A stretch of 64,000 bases of DNA from Phycisphaerae bacterium (lineage in GTDB: Bacteria; Planctomycetota; Phycisphaerae; Phycisphaerales; UBA1924), in the NCBI GenBank assembly GCA_022180725.1, contig BQMO01000001.1, forward strand, positions 186,001 to 250,000, written 5' to 3'. Positions within the stretch are counted from its first letter, which is position 1. Each line of letters begins with the position of its first letter. The notes beneath the pieces are model-generated. The model searched no databases, had not been told where the DNA came from, and saw only the letters and a program-made list of their open reading frames with translations. This document shows, one piece after another, positions 1 through 11,187 of this stretch. The position numbers were made by a program, and so were the translations under genes.

Positions 1-1712
1 CGCGAGGGACGCGTGATCGGCGAGTTGATGTCGCCCACGACGAGGATGTCCGCCATGCCGCGGCCCGCCGCCGCCACTTCGCCCAGCGTCCGCCCGACGA
101 TGACCTGCGACCCCGTCTTGTTGTTCTGGTCCACGCGCGTGTTGGGCGCGGGGTTGAAGTCCGGGTCGGGCGACCACTGCCCGAGGTCCGACCCCACCAT
201 GAGGCGTCCCAGGTCGCCCTCGACCGTCAGCGAGCCGACCATGTACCCCACGTCAAAACGCTCGATCGCCCCGAATACGCGCGACGAGCCGTGCAGAATC
301 CCGTGCACCAGAATGCTCGAGATCGACCCGTTCTCGACGAAGATGCCCTGGTTTGCGTTCGTGAACCCGGTGATCACCGGATTCTGCTGAAGGTTTGCGT
401 ACGGATTGCCGTTGATCGGCCTGATGAATGGCGAGCCGATGACAACCGACCCCGGCCCGGGCGGGAGTCCCGTGACCACCACGTTGCCCTGGTTGACCCG
501 GTACGCGTACCCGAACCCGGCCGACTCGAAATCGTTGTAAATACCGACCACGTCGTCGGCCAGGAAGAACGCGAACCCGCCCTCGACCAGTTCCGCGTCC
601 GGCGGGTCTTCCTCACCCGTGACCGTCTCGATCGTCCCGCCCCAGACCGACACGCTCGTCCGCATGTCGCTGTTGAGCACCCGGATCCGCCCGATCCCGT
701 AGTTGTAATCGGCGATCCCGTTGTCATCCATGTCGATCAGCGGCAAAGAGGTTCCGTCCGCGCCCAGGGCTTCGAGCGTCCGCCGCATGTCGCGACCGTA
801 AAGGTCCTCGACCACGATCTGGGCGCCCACCGGCCCGGTCAGCACGATGCCCGCCCCGAACACCAGGCCGTTGACGAGCGCGGCGTTGTTCCCCGCGGGT
901 ACGGTGTAGGTCATGTCGTCGATAAGGAAGGCCGGGTTCCCGCCTACGAACGACGTCACCTCGAATCGCACCGTATCGAACGTCGAGTTGTTGGCGTCCT
1001 GCAGATCGATCGTGAGTTGTCCAAGGCCGAGGGCCGGATTGAAAACCGTCCCCGCCGGACCGGCCGTGAACATGGCCTGCAGCGCCGGGCCGGTGATCGC
1101 CGCGACCTGCACGTTGTTGCGGAACAGCCGGACGATGAAGTTGGCCGGGAGCAGGCCCGTGTTGTCCAGGACGTTCTCAGGCTGAACCAGCATGGAGAAT
1201 CCCGTGGCCTGCACTTTGCGCGTGGGGTTGTCCGGGTCGTTGTAGAACTCGAAGGCGAAGAACTCGCCCGCGTTGTTCGGGGCCGCGCGGAGCCACCGGT
1301 TCTGCGCCTGCGCGTCGTTGGGCTGAATCACGTAATCACCCGGCGGCGTGATGTTGTGCGACGTGCGGATCGCCGAGTCAGCGAACAGCCGCCCACTGCC
1401 TACCACGCCGGGCGCCTCGTCGTCGAACGGCTCCGCGATGATGGTGTCCGTCGCCGTCCCGCGCGTCGCGGACGTGGCGATGTGCGGCAGGACATAGGCA
1501 AAGTACGCCGACACCTGCCCGATGCCCGTGTTCGGGTTCACCGCGTCCGCCGTCACCGTCAGGGAGAACAGCAACTGCCGCGCCTCGAGCGGCTCGGCTC
1601 CCACCGGTTCGGCCAGCCCCGCCCACGACGCCAGCCTCGACGCCAGCGACGCCTTCCGTGGCGCAGTGTTCGTGCTTCGACGAGCATCCCGACGGCTCTT
1701 GGTCAGACCCAT
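1..1712 (-). CDS. LEPR-XLL-type surface protein, 3' end cut by window edge
   Basis: An open frame of 570 codons runs from ATG at 1712 to the left edge with no stop, so the C-terminus is missing. AGGAG sits five bases before the ATG. The N-terminus is basic (MGLTKSRRDARR), and residues about 40-49 read EPLEARQLLF, matching the LEPR-XLL motif that planctomycetes carry near the start of large exported proteins. The rest is rich in Gly, Asn, Thr and Val with repeated short beta-type segments (for example IVVGDINSPITRP near the cut end), as expected of an extracellular beta-rich protein. No enzymatic motif is visible. The LEPR-XLL link to export is known only by association; a surface or cell-wall role is inference. 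Confidence 0.8.
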   Translation of the reverse strand, partial: MGLTKSRRDARRSTNTAPRKASLASRLASWAGLAEPVGAEPLEARQLLFSLTVTADAVNPNTGIGQVSAYFAYVLPHIATSATRGTATDTIIAEPFDDEAPGVVGSGRLFADSAIRTSHNITPPGDYVIQPNDAQAQNRWLRAAPNNAGEFFAFEFYNDPDNPTRKVQATGFSMLVQPENVLDNTGLLPANFIVRLFRNNVQVAAITGPALQAMFTAGPAGTVFNPALGLGQLTIDLQDANNSTFDTVRFEVTSFVGGNPAFLIDDMTYTVPAGNNAALVNGLVFGAGIVLTGPVGAQIVVEDLYGRDMRRTLEALGADGTSLPLIDMDDNGIADYNYGIGRIRVLNSDMRTSVSVWGGTIETVTGEEDPPDAELVEGGFAFFLADDVVGIYNDFESAGFGYAYRVNQGNVVVTGLPPGPGSVVIGSPFIRPINGNPYANLQQNPVITGFTNANQGIFVENGSISSILVHGILHGSSRVFGAIERFDVGYMVGSLTVEGDLGRLMVGSDLGQWSPDPDFNPAPNTRVDQNNKTGSQVIVGRTLGEVAAAGRGMADILVVGDINSPITRPS

Positions 1713-2240
1713 ATCGACTCCTGAATCCTTCACGCGAGCGTGCGCGCCCCGGCGCACTCGCGAACTGCCGCATTTCTTCAGCCCATTCGCTGCCTTGCCC
1801 GCCGCCTCGGCCGCGCCGACACGCCCCCGCGCATCGCCGCGCCCCGATCGCCCTTCGCGACCGCCTTCCGGCGTCGCGTCGAGTCGCGCAAGGCTCGCCC
1901 GGGGTCGGCCACTCAGCCAACCCCACGGACCTTCCGACCCATAGCCTACCGAACTCCGGCCCGACTTACAAGCCGGGTGGCCCTTCGATACGCCTCTTTC
2001 ACTGCTTTCTTTGCCCGAGCGCCCGATCAATGGCGATCGGCACTCGTTAGGGTGGCTCCCCACGCGACAGCCCCGCCGCGTTCCAGATGGTACGCACACC
2101 ACGCCCCCGAGTTGCATCCCGCGCGATCGTCCCGATCATCACAACCACACCCGCACACGCCTCATCCCCGGCTTATCCACAAAAAGCACACGCTGATTAT
2201 CCGAACACAGTTTCGGGTAACCTTCGTTTCCTCACCCGCC
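1713..2240. other. Divergent intergenic region without a supported gene
   Basis: These 528 bases separate two divergent genes. The left part is C-rich. The last 80 bases before the right-hand gene are relatively AT-rich and contain one perfect DnaA-box-like TTATCCACA at 2173-2181. A short frame at 2011-2196 has no recognisable start context and a proline/arginine-rich composition, so I do not call it. Promoters for both flanking genes probably lie here but none is convincing by eye. Confidence 0.5.
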
Positions 2241-3068
2241 ATGATCCAGACTGATCCGTTCTCCGGTCTTTTGTCCCAAGACGCGTGGCCGTCATGGGTT
2301 GCATTCGCGCTCCTCGTGTTGGGGCTGCTCGCCGGCGCGATCCTCCTCCTGGTCGGCGGCAAGTTGCTCCGCCCGGGGCTGGTTCTTCTCGGGGCCATGG
2401 CCGGGATCGGCGGCGGAGTTGTCCTCGCGCGTACCTTCGCCGGCGAACGGTTCTTTGAAATGCCCGTCGAGATGCTTCTCCCGATTGTCGGCGGTCTTGT
2501 CGGCGGCTCCGCGGCGCTCGCCCTCTATCGATTCGCGATGGCGATCGGGGCCGCGGTATCGTTCGCGGGGCTGGGGGCGCTCGTGACCATCGTCACGATC
2601 TCGTTCACCGGGGGTGAGCTGCCACCCGTGCCACGGGCACCCACCACCGTGCAACTCCTCGCGTCGCCCGCGGGCCTGGCCGAAGCACGCCGCCTCATGG
2701 GCGCGGGGTCAAGCGTCGAGGTGGTCTCGGAAAGCGCCCGCACGTCCGCGCGCTCCTACTGGCGGGACATTCCTGATTCGTCGCGGCCCGCACTGGTGCT
2801 CGGCGTGCTCGGGGGCGCGGTGCTCGGGCTGTTGTGCGGCGCGGCGTTCCCGCGCTTCACCGGCGCGCTCGTGACGGGCCTGGGCGGGTCGGCCGCGGTG
2901 CTCGCCTGCGGCGGCGCCCTCCTATCCAGGGTTGAGCCGCACCTCGTGGGCGACCTCTCGCCGCTCGCGCTGCTCGCGGCGTGGGCGTCGCTGGGCCTGA
3001 TCGGCGCCGGCATTCAACTCGCGCCCAGTCGGTCCGCGTCGCCGACGCCGGCGCCGGCGCCGGCGTAA
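2241..3068 (+). CDS. Multi-pass membrane protein of unknown function
   Basis: This 275-residue protein starts at ATG 2241; the frame is open far upstream, but that part is arginine/proline-rich and looks non-coding. About six or seven hydrophobic segments are visible: near residues 18-40, 47-62, 76-95, 96-116, then after a soluble stretch at about 125-175, 180-200, 208-225 and 238-255. Glycine-rich helices and the lack of charged catalytic motifs are reminiscent of DUF4203/TMEM198-like membrane proteins, but this is a weak resemblance. The C-terminus ends in a Pro-Ala repeat encoded by a GCCGGC-type run. It converges on nuoN with a 12-base gap. Function unknown. Confidence 0.65.
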   Translation: MIQTDPFSGLLSQDAWPSWVAFALLVLGLLAGAILLLVGGKLLRPGLVLLGAMAGIGGGVVLARTFAGERFFEMPVEMLLPIVGGLVGGSAALALYRFAMAIGAAVSFAGLGALVTIVTISFTGGELPPVPRAPTTVQLLASPAGLAEARRLMGAGSSVEVVSESARTSARSYWRDIPDSSRPALVLGVLGGAVLGLLCGAAFPRFTGALVTGLGGSAAVLACGGALLSRVEPHLVGDLSPLALLAAWASLGLIGAGIQLAPSRSASPTPAPAPA

Positions 3069-3080
3069 TGCGCGTTCGCC

Positions 3081-4802
3081 TTACTCGTGCACGTCATTCG
3101 GTAATGGCGCCGGCTCGTCGCTTATCGGCGCCGACTCGGCCTTGACCGGTGCGCTCGGGTAGTACGCGCCCGCGTGAGCGGCCTTGGTCATCAGCCACCC
3201 GCCCGCGAGGGACAGCACCAGCACGCCCGCCGCGGAGAGCGCCGCGGCCACGGCCCGGCCCTTGAAGGGCGCCGCCTGAATCGCCGCCGAACCTTCGTCC
3301 TTGGCGTCCAGCAGCGGCGTGAACGCCAGCCGCAGGTAGTAGTACGCGGCGATGGCGGAGTTGAGGCCCAGCACGATCACCAGCGGAATCTCCCCCGCCG
3401 CGATCCCCACGCTGAACAAGGGCAGCTTCCCGAAGAAGCCCAGCAGCGGCGGCAACCCCAGCAGGCTCAGGCTGCACACCACCAGAACCCACCCCAGCAT
3501 GGGCCTGCTCGCGCACAGTCCGCGAAGGTCGTCGAACGATTCGGCCTCGCCCACGTGCCCCTCGGCGTCGCGACCGCGCTCGAGCGCGGCGAGCACCGCG
3601 AAGGCGCCGGTGTTCATCACCCCGTACGCCGCGAGATAGAACAGAATCGCCGACACGCCGTTGGTCGTGAAGGTGCTCCCCACCGGCCCGGCGATCAGCC
3701 CGACGAGCATGTACCCGCTGTGCGCGATCGACGAGTACGCCAGCACGCGCTTCACGCTCGATTGGAGCAGCGCCAGCACGTTGCCCACCGTCATGGTGAG
3801 CGCGGCGATCACCCACAGCGTCAGCCGCAGAAGTTCGGGGAGTTGCCGGCCCCCCGCGGCGTGCTTCACCGGTTCCATCCCATCGCCCGCGAAGAGCGAC
3901 GTCACCCCGGCGCTGTGCCCGGCATACTCCCACCCCACCGCCCCCACGATCAGGAGCAGCGCGACGAACCCCGCCGTCTTGGGCACGAAGGCCAGGAACC
4001 CCGACACCTGCGGGGCGGCCCCTTCGTACACGTCGGGGGTGTAGAAGTGCATGGGCACCGCGGCGATCTTGAAGCACAGCCCGAATACCGCCAGCAGCAC
4101 CCCCGCCATCGAGAGCGTGCTCACGCCGTGCTCGCGGAAGTGCTGCGCGATGGCGTTGAGGTTTGTGTGACCCGTCCCGCCGTACATCAGCGCGAACCCG
4201 TAGAGGAAGATCGCCGCCCCGAGAGCGCCGAGGAAGAAGTACTTGACGGCGGCCTCGCGCGAGCGGTTGCGGGCGGTGGAGATGGCCACCATGATGTACG
4301 TGGGCAGGCTGGTCAGTTCGAGGGCGAGGAACAGCCAGATGAGGTCGTCGGCGCTGGCCGTCAGCATCAGCCCCGTCAGTGAGAAGAGCACGAAGGCGTA
4401 GAACTCGGCCCGGTTGCTGCGCAGCGGGTCGAACACGGCCTGCCCCGCGGCGATGCGGGCCTCGTCCTCGCGGTCCACCGTCCCGGCCATCGTGAGCAGG
4501 AGCAGCAGCCCGATGCCGGCGATCATCACCTTGACGTAGGGGACCATCTCGGCGAGCACAACCTGGCCCATCGCCGGGGTCAGCCCGTCGTGGTATACAA
4601 AGCCGGAGATGGGGCACGAGGCCTGGCCCATGCGCGGCGTGCTCGCCATGGCCAGCACGCCCGCCGCAACCAATCCCAACCCGGCGACCCAGGCGCTGGC
4701 CTTGCGGGCCTTGAGCGTGCGCGACAGACCGAGGACCATGACCACGCAGGTCGCCACGAAGAGCGCGATCTCGGGGTAGAGGAACGCGAGGCGTCCGCTC
4801 AT
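3081..4802 (-). CDS. nuoN: NADH-quinone oxidoreductase subunit N
   Basis: This 573-residue membrane protein is an antiporter-like proton-pumping subunit of complex I in the inner membrane. It has about 14 hydrophobic helices and the Mrp/NuoN-type core: LALELTSLPTYIMVA near residue 150 with the essential helix-5 Glu, KYFFLGALGAAIFLYG near 190, and KRVLAYSSIAHSGYMLVGL near 330, which carries the conserved Lys of the channel. It is longer than E. coli NuoN (about 485 residues), mostly through loops and a charged C-terminal tail. Its ATG overlaps the nuoM stop by four bases (ATGA), so translation is coupled to nuoM. It is the last gene of the nuoJKLMN run. Confidence 0.95.
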   Translation of the reverse strand: MSGRLAFLYPEIALFVATCVVMVLGLSRTLKARKASAWVAGLGLVAAGVLAMASTPRMGQASCPISGFVYHDGLTPAMGQVVLAEMVPYVKVMIAGIGLLLLLTMAGTVDREDEARIAAGQAVFDPLRSNRAEFYAFVLFSLTGLMLTASADDLIWLFLALELTSLPTYIMVAISTARNRSREAAVKYFFLGALGAAIFLYGFALMYGGTGHTNLNAIAQHFREHGVSTLSMAGVLLAVFGLCFKIAAVPMHFYTPDVYEGAAPQVSGFLAFVPKTAGFVALLLIVGAVGWEYAGHSAGVTSLFAGDGMEPVKHAAGGRQLPELLRLTLWVIAALTMTVGNVLALLQSSVKRVLAYSSIAHSGYMLVGLIAGPVGSTFTTNGVSAILFYLAAYGVMNTGAFAVLAALERGRDAEGHVGEAESFDDLRGLCASRPMLGWVLVVCSLSLLGLPPLLGFFGKLPLFSVGIAAGEIPLVIVLGLNSAIAAYYYLRLAFTPLLDAKDEGSAAIQAAPFKGRAVAAALSAAGVLVLSLAGGWLMTKAAHAGAYYPSAPVKAESAPISDEPAPLPNDVHE

Positions 4803-6496
4803 GGCGCGCCCCTTTCCGCCGCGGCGGACTTCTCGACTGCCGGCCCCGGGCGTGGGTTGCGCAGCATCTCGTCGTACATCGAGACCGTCCGCGAGACCGG
4901 GCCTTGCAGCGCCATCAGCACGGGTTTGGGGTATAGCCCCAGCGCCAGGCAGAGTGCCGCCAGCGGCAGAAGCGTGAGAATCTCACGTTTCGTGAGGTCG
5001 GGCGGCAGGCCGCCGGTGGATTCGGTCGCGTGCGAATCCGCGGCGGGCACGTCATGCCCGTGCCCGTGATTATCCGCGCCGTGCCCGTGCGGCAACACCA
5101 GTTTTCCCCACACCACGCGCCCGACCATAATGAGCAGGTACATCGCCGCGACGATCATGCCCGTGCCGGCGACCGCGGCGAACCACGGCCCGAGGTCCCC
5201 CGGCGTGGCGCCCTTCTGCACGCCCAGCGAATGCCACACGCCCGAGCCCCACGCGCTGCTCGCCTGGAAGGCCCCGAGCAGGCACAGGAACTCGCTGACA
5301 AACCCGTTCAGCCCGGGCAACCCCACGCTCGCCATGACGAAGAAGACCATGAACGTGGCCCACACCGGCATGCGCTTGGCCAGCCCGCCCAGTTCCTTCA
5401 TGCTCCGCGTGTGGTGCCGCTCATAGACCATGCCGATGAGCAGGAAGAGCGCGCCGGTCGAGAGGCCGTGGTTGATCATGTAGAGGATCGAGCCGGTGAG
5501 GCCCGTGTTGTTGAGGGCGAACATGCCGAGGATGCAGAAGCCCAGGTGGGCGACCGAGGAGTAGGCCACGAGTTTCTTGACGTCGGTCTGCACCCAGCAC
5601 ACCAGCCCGCCGTAGAGGATGCCCACGATGCTCAGCAGCGCGATCAGCGGGGCGTATTCGACGACCGCGAGCGGGACGAAGGGGAGTACGAAGCGGTACA
5701 GGGCGTAGGTGCCGAGTTTCAGGAGCACACCCGCGAGGATGACGCTGCCCGCGGTGGGCGCCTCGGTGTGCGCCAGGGGCAGCCAGGTGTGCACCGGGAA
5801 GAGGGGCACCTTGACGGCGAACCCGGCCATGAGGGCCAGCAGCACGAAGGCCTGCTGTTTCGCGCTCATGGTCCTCGCCGCCGATTCGAGCACGCCGATG
5901 TCGAACGTCCACCCGGCGAACTTGCCCCCGCTGGTCGTGGTCGCGTACCACGCGACGTAGACCAGCCCGGCCAGCGCGATGACCGACCCGGTGAACGTAA
6001 ACAGGAAGAACTTGATCGCCGCCTTCTTGCGGTTGGTCGAGCCCCACAGGCTGATGAGCACGAACATGGGGATGAGCGTGAACTCAAAGCAGATGTAGAA
6101 CACGATGAGATCGCGGGCGCAGAAAACGCCCGTCATCGCGGCCTGAAGGACCAGGAGCCAGGCGTAGTAGGTCCGTACGCGGGTGGTGATGGCCGTCGCC
6201 GACGCCGCCACGCAGATCGGCCCGAGCAGCAGCGTCAGCAGCACGAGCAGGAGGGCGACGGAATCCACCCCCAGGGAGAGCGTGATGCCCAGCGGTTTCA
6301 TCCACGCCGCCGGCTCCATCGGCCCCAGTTGCATGCGCTCGCCCGTGGTCCAGTCGAAGGTCGTCGCCACGTACGCGCCCAGCAGGAGCGGGAGCGTGGT
6401 GCCCAGGCCGGCGAGCGTCCTCGCGCGGCCGTCGGGGGCGAAGGCGATCAGCACGCCGAAGAGCAGCGGGATGAGGATCAGCGCCGCGAGCAGCAC
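4799..6496 (-). CDS. nuoM: NADH-quinone oxidoreductase subunit M
   Basis: This 565-residue subunit is a second antiporter-like proton channel of complex I. Diagnostic features are FYICFEFTLIPMFVLISLWG (helix-5 Glu), KVPLFPVHTWLPLAHTEAPT, and KKLVAYSSVAHLGFCILG. The start is GTG at 6496, preceded in the mRNA by AAAGGGGG a few bases away, which supports it. A histidine-rich loop (HGHGADNHGHGHD) near residue 475 is unusual and could bind metal or simply be a loop. It lies 43 bases downstream of nuoL and overlaps nuoN by four bases. Confidence 0.96.
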   Translation of the reverse strand: MLLAALILIPLLFGVLIAFAPDGRARTLAGLGTTLPLLLGAYVATTFDWTTGERMQLGPMEPAAWMKPLGITLSLGVDSVALLLVLLTLLLGPICVAASATAITTRVRTYYAWLLVLQAAMTGVFCARDLIVFYICFEFTLIPMFVLISLWGSTNRKKAAIKFFLFTFTGSVIALAGLVYVAWYATTTSGGKFAGWTFDIGVLESAARTMSAKQQAFVLLALMAGFAVKVPLFPVHTWLPLAHTEAPTAGSVILAGVLLKLGTYALYRFVLPFVPLAVVEYAPLIALLSIVGILYGGLVCWVQTDVKKLVAYSSVAHLGFCILGMFALNNTGLTGSILYMINHGLSTGALFLLIGMVYERHHTRSMKELGGLAKRMPVWATFMVFFVMASVGLPGLNGFVSEFLCLLGAFQASSAWGSGVWHSLGVQKGATPGDLGPWFAAVAGTGMIVAAMYLLIMVGRVVWGKLVLPHGHGADNHGHGHDVPAADSHATESTGGLPPDLTKREILTLLPLAALCLALGLYPKPVLMALQGPVSRTVSMYDEMLRNPRPGPAVEKSAAAERGAP

Positions 6497-6539
6497 GCCG
6501 CCCCCTTTCCGTGCACCGGTGTTGTCGAGGTCTGTGGGT

Positions 6540-8750
<2,211 letters not shown>

Positions 8751-8794
8751 GACGCATCCTCACTGAATCAAGGCCGGTTCGCGGCCCCAAACCC

Positions 8795-9148
8795 TTACCC
8801 TTTCAAATCCTCCCACGATCGCGCGTCCAGGCTTTCTTTCCGACGGAACAGGAGCACGATGAGCGCCAGGGCCATCGCCGCTTCCGCCGCCGCCACCGTC
8901 AAAATAAACACCACGAACGTCTGCCCGTGGAAGTTGAGGTGGTAGCGGCCGAACGCGACCAGCGCGATGCCCGCCGCCTGGAACATGAGTTCCGTGCACA
9001 GGAACATGATGATCAGGTTCCGCCGCGTCAGGAACCCGATCAGCCCGAGCACGAACATGATCGCCGAAACGGCCAGGTAATGCGCCAAGGTCGCCCCCGC
9101 CATCGGCTCGGGATACGCCGCTTGCGCCAAGGAAGTCAGGCCGATCAT
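8795..9148 (-). CDS. nuoK: NADH-quinone oxidoreductase subunit K
   Basis: This 117-residue, three-helix complex I subunit helps form the proton path next to NuoJ. The helices are near residues 22-40 (ISAIMFVLGLIGFLT), 47-70 (LIIMFLCTELMFQAAGIALVAF) with the conserved membrane Glu in CTELMFQA, and 78-102 (VVFILTVAAAEAAMALALIVL) with a second buried Glu. Length is close to the usual 100. Its ATG at 9148 overlaps the nuoJ stop (ATGA). Confidence 0.95.
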   Translation of the reverse strand: MIGLTSLAQAAYPEPMAGATLAHYLAVSAIMFVLGLIGFLTRRNLIIMFLCTELMFQAAGIALVAFGRYHLNFHGQTFVVFILTVAAAEAAMALALIVLLFRRKESLDARSWEDLKG

Positions 9149-10113
9149 CGCGCGCCCCCTTCCTCGGGGATCAGCCCCAGTCGGTGCGCCTCGGCCTTCT
9201 TGGCCTCGTCATCCAACTGGACCTGCTTGCGGCTGAGCACCACCGCCCCCAGCATCGCCATCAGCAGGATCACCCCCGCGATCTCGATGCCCCCGGGGTG
9301 GTCGCGCAACAGGTTGAACCCGAGCGATTCCACATTCCCCGTCGCCAGCGACGCGGGCCAATCCTTCCGCTCCACCTTGCGGTAGGTCCCGTCGTCCGCC
9401 GTCACCAGGATCGTCCCCGCGCGTTCGTCCACCGCGTTGACCTCTTCTGTCGGTGAAATCACGCCCTCGGCCCGGAGCGTTCGCTGAACCTTCGTGTGCA
9501 TCTGCCCCATCAATCTTGTGTGTCCCGGCTCGCCCGGCGCGGGAAGGTCCTTCACGCCGCCGAACATCATCGCCGTGAGCAGGGCCAGCAGCAGGAATCC
9601 CACCACCGTCGCCGCGGCGGGTTCGCGGGCGTGCGTGTCGTAGTCTGCCAGGGCCTCGGTCTGCCCCTCTTCCGCCGCCTGCGTCGCCAGCATGATGACA
9701 AACAGGTAGGTAATGAGAATGGCCCCGGCGTAGACGATGATCAGGGCGAAGGCCATGAACTCCGCCGACAGGAGGAGGAACAACCCGCCCGAGGCAATGA
9801 CCGTCAGGATGAAGTACAGCGCGGCGTAGACCGGCCGGGGATGGGTGATCACCCGGAGCGCCGCCCCAAGCCCCAGCAGCGAGAACACGTAGAAGTAGAG
9901 ATTGGGGAACGCCTTGCCCGCGGTCAGCCCGAGCGCCAGCATGGCCCCGCCGCCGATCAGCGCCGCCAGAAGCGCCCCGAGAATCTGCGGCCTCTTCCCG
10001 CCCCGGGGCAGCGCAAGGCAGACCCCCACGCCCCCGAGGACGCACAGGCCGTACAGCATGTAGGGATTGATGATCGCGCCCAAGGTGTTCACGCCACTGG
10101 TGACCCGGTCCAT
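9145..10113 (-). CDS. nuoJ: NADH-quinone oxidoreductase subunit J, extended form
   Basis: The call rests on the family core: ALRVITHPRPVYAALYFILTVIASGGLFLLLSAEF-type helices, then IIVYAGAILITYLFVIML, the conserved pi-bulge helix region of NuoJ, and a last helix GIEIAGVILLMAMLGAVVLS. With ATG 10113 it has 322 residues; a TTG at 10152 in frame would add 13. E. coli NuoJ is about 184 residues: here roughly 80 extra polar residues lie between helices 4 and 5 (about 9320-9560), containing ILVTADDGTYRKVERKDW. It is the first gene of nuoJKLMN and is divergent from pgsA. Confidence 0.92.
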   Translation of the reverse strand: MDRVTSGVNTLGAIINPYMLYGLCVLGGVGVCLALPRGGKRPQILGALLAALIGGGAMLALGLTAGKAFPNLYFYVFSLLGLGAALRVITHPRPVYAALYFILTVIASGGLFLLLSAEFMAFALIIVYAGAILITYLFVIMLATQAAEEGQTEALADYDTHAREPAAATVVGFLLLALLTAMMFGGVKDLPAPGEPGHTRLMGQMHTKVQRTLRAEGVISPTEEVNAVDERAGTILVTADDGTYRKVERKDWPASLATGNVESLGFNLLRDHPGGIEIAGVILLMAMLGAVVLSRKQVQLDDEAKKAEAHRLGLIPEEGGAR

Positions 10114-10250
10114 CCGCCCGTAGAGCCGTGAGGATAGAACAACGCGAACCAATCTTCAACCGACATGCCTTGCCCGGAGATGCCCGGCAGGGACCGGGGG
10201 GTGATCGACGGGACCATGTGACGGACAACGGGGACCCTGCTGCGCGTACC

Positions 10251-10970
10251 ATGCGCCCCGTGAGCCAGGCGGCCTCCACTCCAACTACTTCGGCCCGCCC
10301 TCTATCTGGGCTGTCGCCCTTCCAACGGGCACTCCCCAACATGCTCACCGCCTCGCGCCTCGTCATTGCCGCGGCGTTCTTCGTGCTGCTGGCCGTCTGG
10401 ACCTACCCCATCCGCGACCTGATCAATCCGCGGCCGGTAACGCCCTTGCACCCGGTCTGGCCGTACCTCGTCGCCGCCGCCCTGTTCGGGCTGGCCGCTG
10501 TTACCGACGCCCTCGACGGCCCGCTGGCCCGCCGCTGGCAGGTTGTCTCCAAGTTCGGCCGGGTCATGGACCCCTTCGCCGACAAGGTGCTCGTCATCGG
10601 CGCCTTCATCATGCTCGCCGGGCCGCGCTTCGCTATCGAGCACATGCGCAACCCGGAGTTGTTCTTTCAGGTCAGCGGGGTGCATCCGTGGATGGTCGTG
10701 GTGATTCTTGGGCGCGAACTGCTCGTCACGTCCATGCGGGCCGTCGCCGAGGAACAGGGCGTGGACTTCTCCGCCAAGTGGTTCGGGAAGGCCAAGATGG
10801 TCCTTCAGGCCACGACTATCCCCGTTATTCTCGTGACGCTCGGCATCACGGAGGTGACCCCGGGCACGTGGGGACGTTACCTCATCGACCTCTCGATGTG
10901 GGCGACGCTCGTCGCCACGGTGCTCAGCGGAATCCCGTACCTCGTCAAGGGGTTCAAGGCGCTGCGATAG
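10251..10970 (+). CDS. pgsA: CDP-diacylglycerol-glycerol-3-phosphate 3-phosphatidyltransferase
   Basis: This inner-membrane enzyme makes phosphatidylglycerol phosphate from CDP-diacylglycerol and glycerol 3-phosphate. The CDP-alcohol phosphotransferase signature DG-x2-AR-x8-G-x3-D-x3-D is complete in DALDGPLARRW followed by KFGRVMDPFADK. LPNMLTASRLVIAAAFF near the N-terminus is typical of PgsA. ATG 10251 gives 239 residues; the frame is open upstream to 10128, but that part is polar and unlike the family, and it would overlap nuoJ. The SD is weak. Related CDP-alcohol transferases share the motif, but the N-terminal LPNxLT favours PgsA. Confidence 0.9.
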   Translation: MRPVSQAASTPTTSARPLSGLSPFQRALPNMLTASRLVIAAAFFVLLAVWTYPIRDLINPRPVTPLHPVWPYLVAAALFGLAAVTDALDGPLARRWQVVSKFGRVMDPFADKVLVIGAFIMLAGPRFAIEHMRNPELFFQVSGVHPWMVVVILGRELLVTSMRAVAEEQGVDFSAKWFGKAKMVLQATTIPVILVTLGITEVTPGTWGRYLIDLSMWATLVATVLSGIPYLVKGFKALR

Positions 10971-11078
10971 TCATCGCACGCCATGACTCCCATCGAGTAA
11001 GCGCCCCCGTGTCGCCTCATGCGAGCCTCCCCGCCGGATCACGCATCAACCCGTCGTCCGAGGAGGGTGTACGATTCG

Positions 11079-11152
11079 TCGGCGATGGTGTCCGCCCTGA
11101 ACTGGCCCCGCGCGAACTGTGCAGAGTGCGGCGGCCTGATGACGCCTACCAC
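11079..11152 (+). promoter_or_regulatory. Fluoride riboswitch (crcB motif)
   Basis: The aptamer consensus is readable directly. GGCGATGGTGTCCGCC at 11081-11096 forms the first stem and carries the conserved AUGG loop side. A variable helix follows (GGCCCCGC at 11104-11111 with GCGGCGGCC near 11128-11136). The conserved 3' segment CTGATGACGCCTAC lies at 11136-11149. GGTGTC can pair with GACGCC to make the pseudoknot known in this class. It ends about 36 bases before the crcB start codon, and control by SD access is possible because no clear terminator lies between. The downstream genes (FluC channel and DUF190) are the classical targets of this riboswitch, which supports the call. Confidence 0.93.
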
Positions 11153-11187
11153 TTCGGATCACCCGGTCCGTTGGTAGGAGCGTGCTC

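Noticed and set aside
291..1724. Long plus-strand frame opposite the LEPR-XLL gene
   Set aside because: Arg/His/Pro-rich translation typical of the shadow of a GC-rich gene; the minus-strand frame has a proper start, SD and motif.
2173..2181. DnaA-box TTATCCACA
   Set aside because: Only one copy is present, without a cluster or an AT-rich unwinding element and without dnaA or dnaN nearby; chance is likely, so it is not an origin call.
3040..3066. GCCGGC tandem run
   Set aside because: It encodes the Pro-Ala tail of the membrane protein; low-complexity coding sequence rather than an independent repeat.
10114..10152. Longer NuoJ from TTG 10152
   Set aside because: The added 13 residues are polar and the ATG 10113 gives the first membrane helix in the usual position; TTG has no SD.
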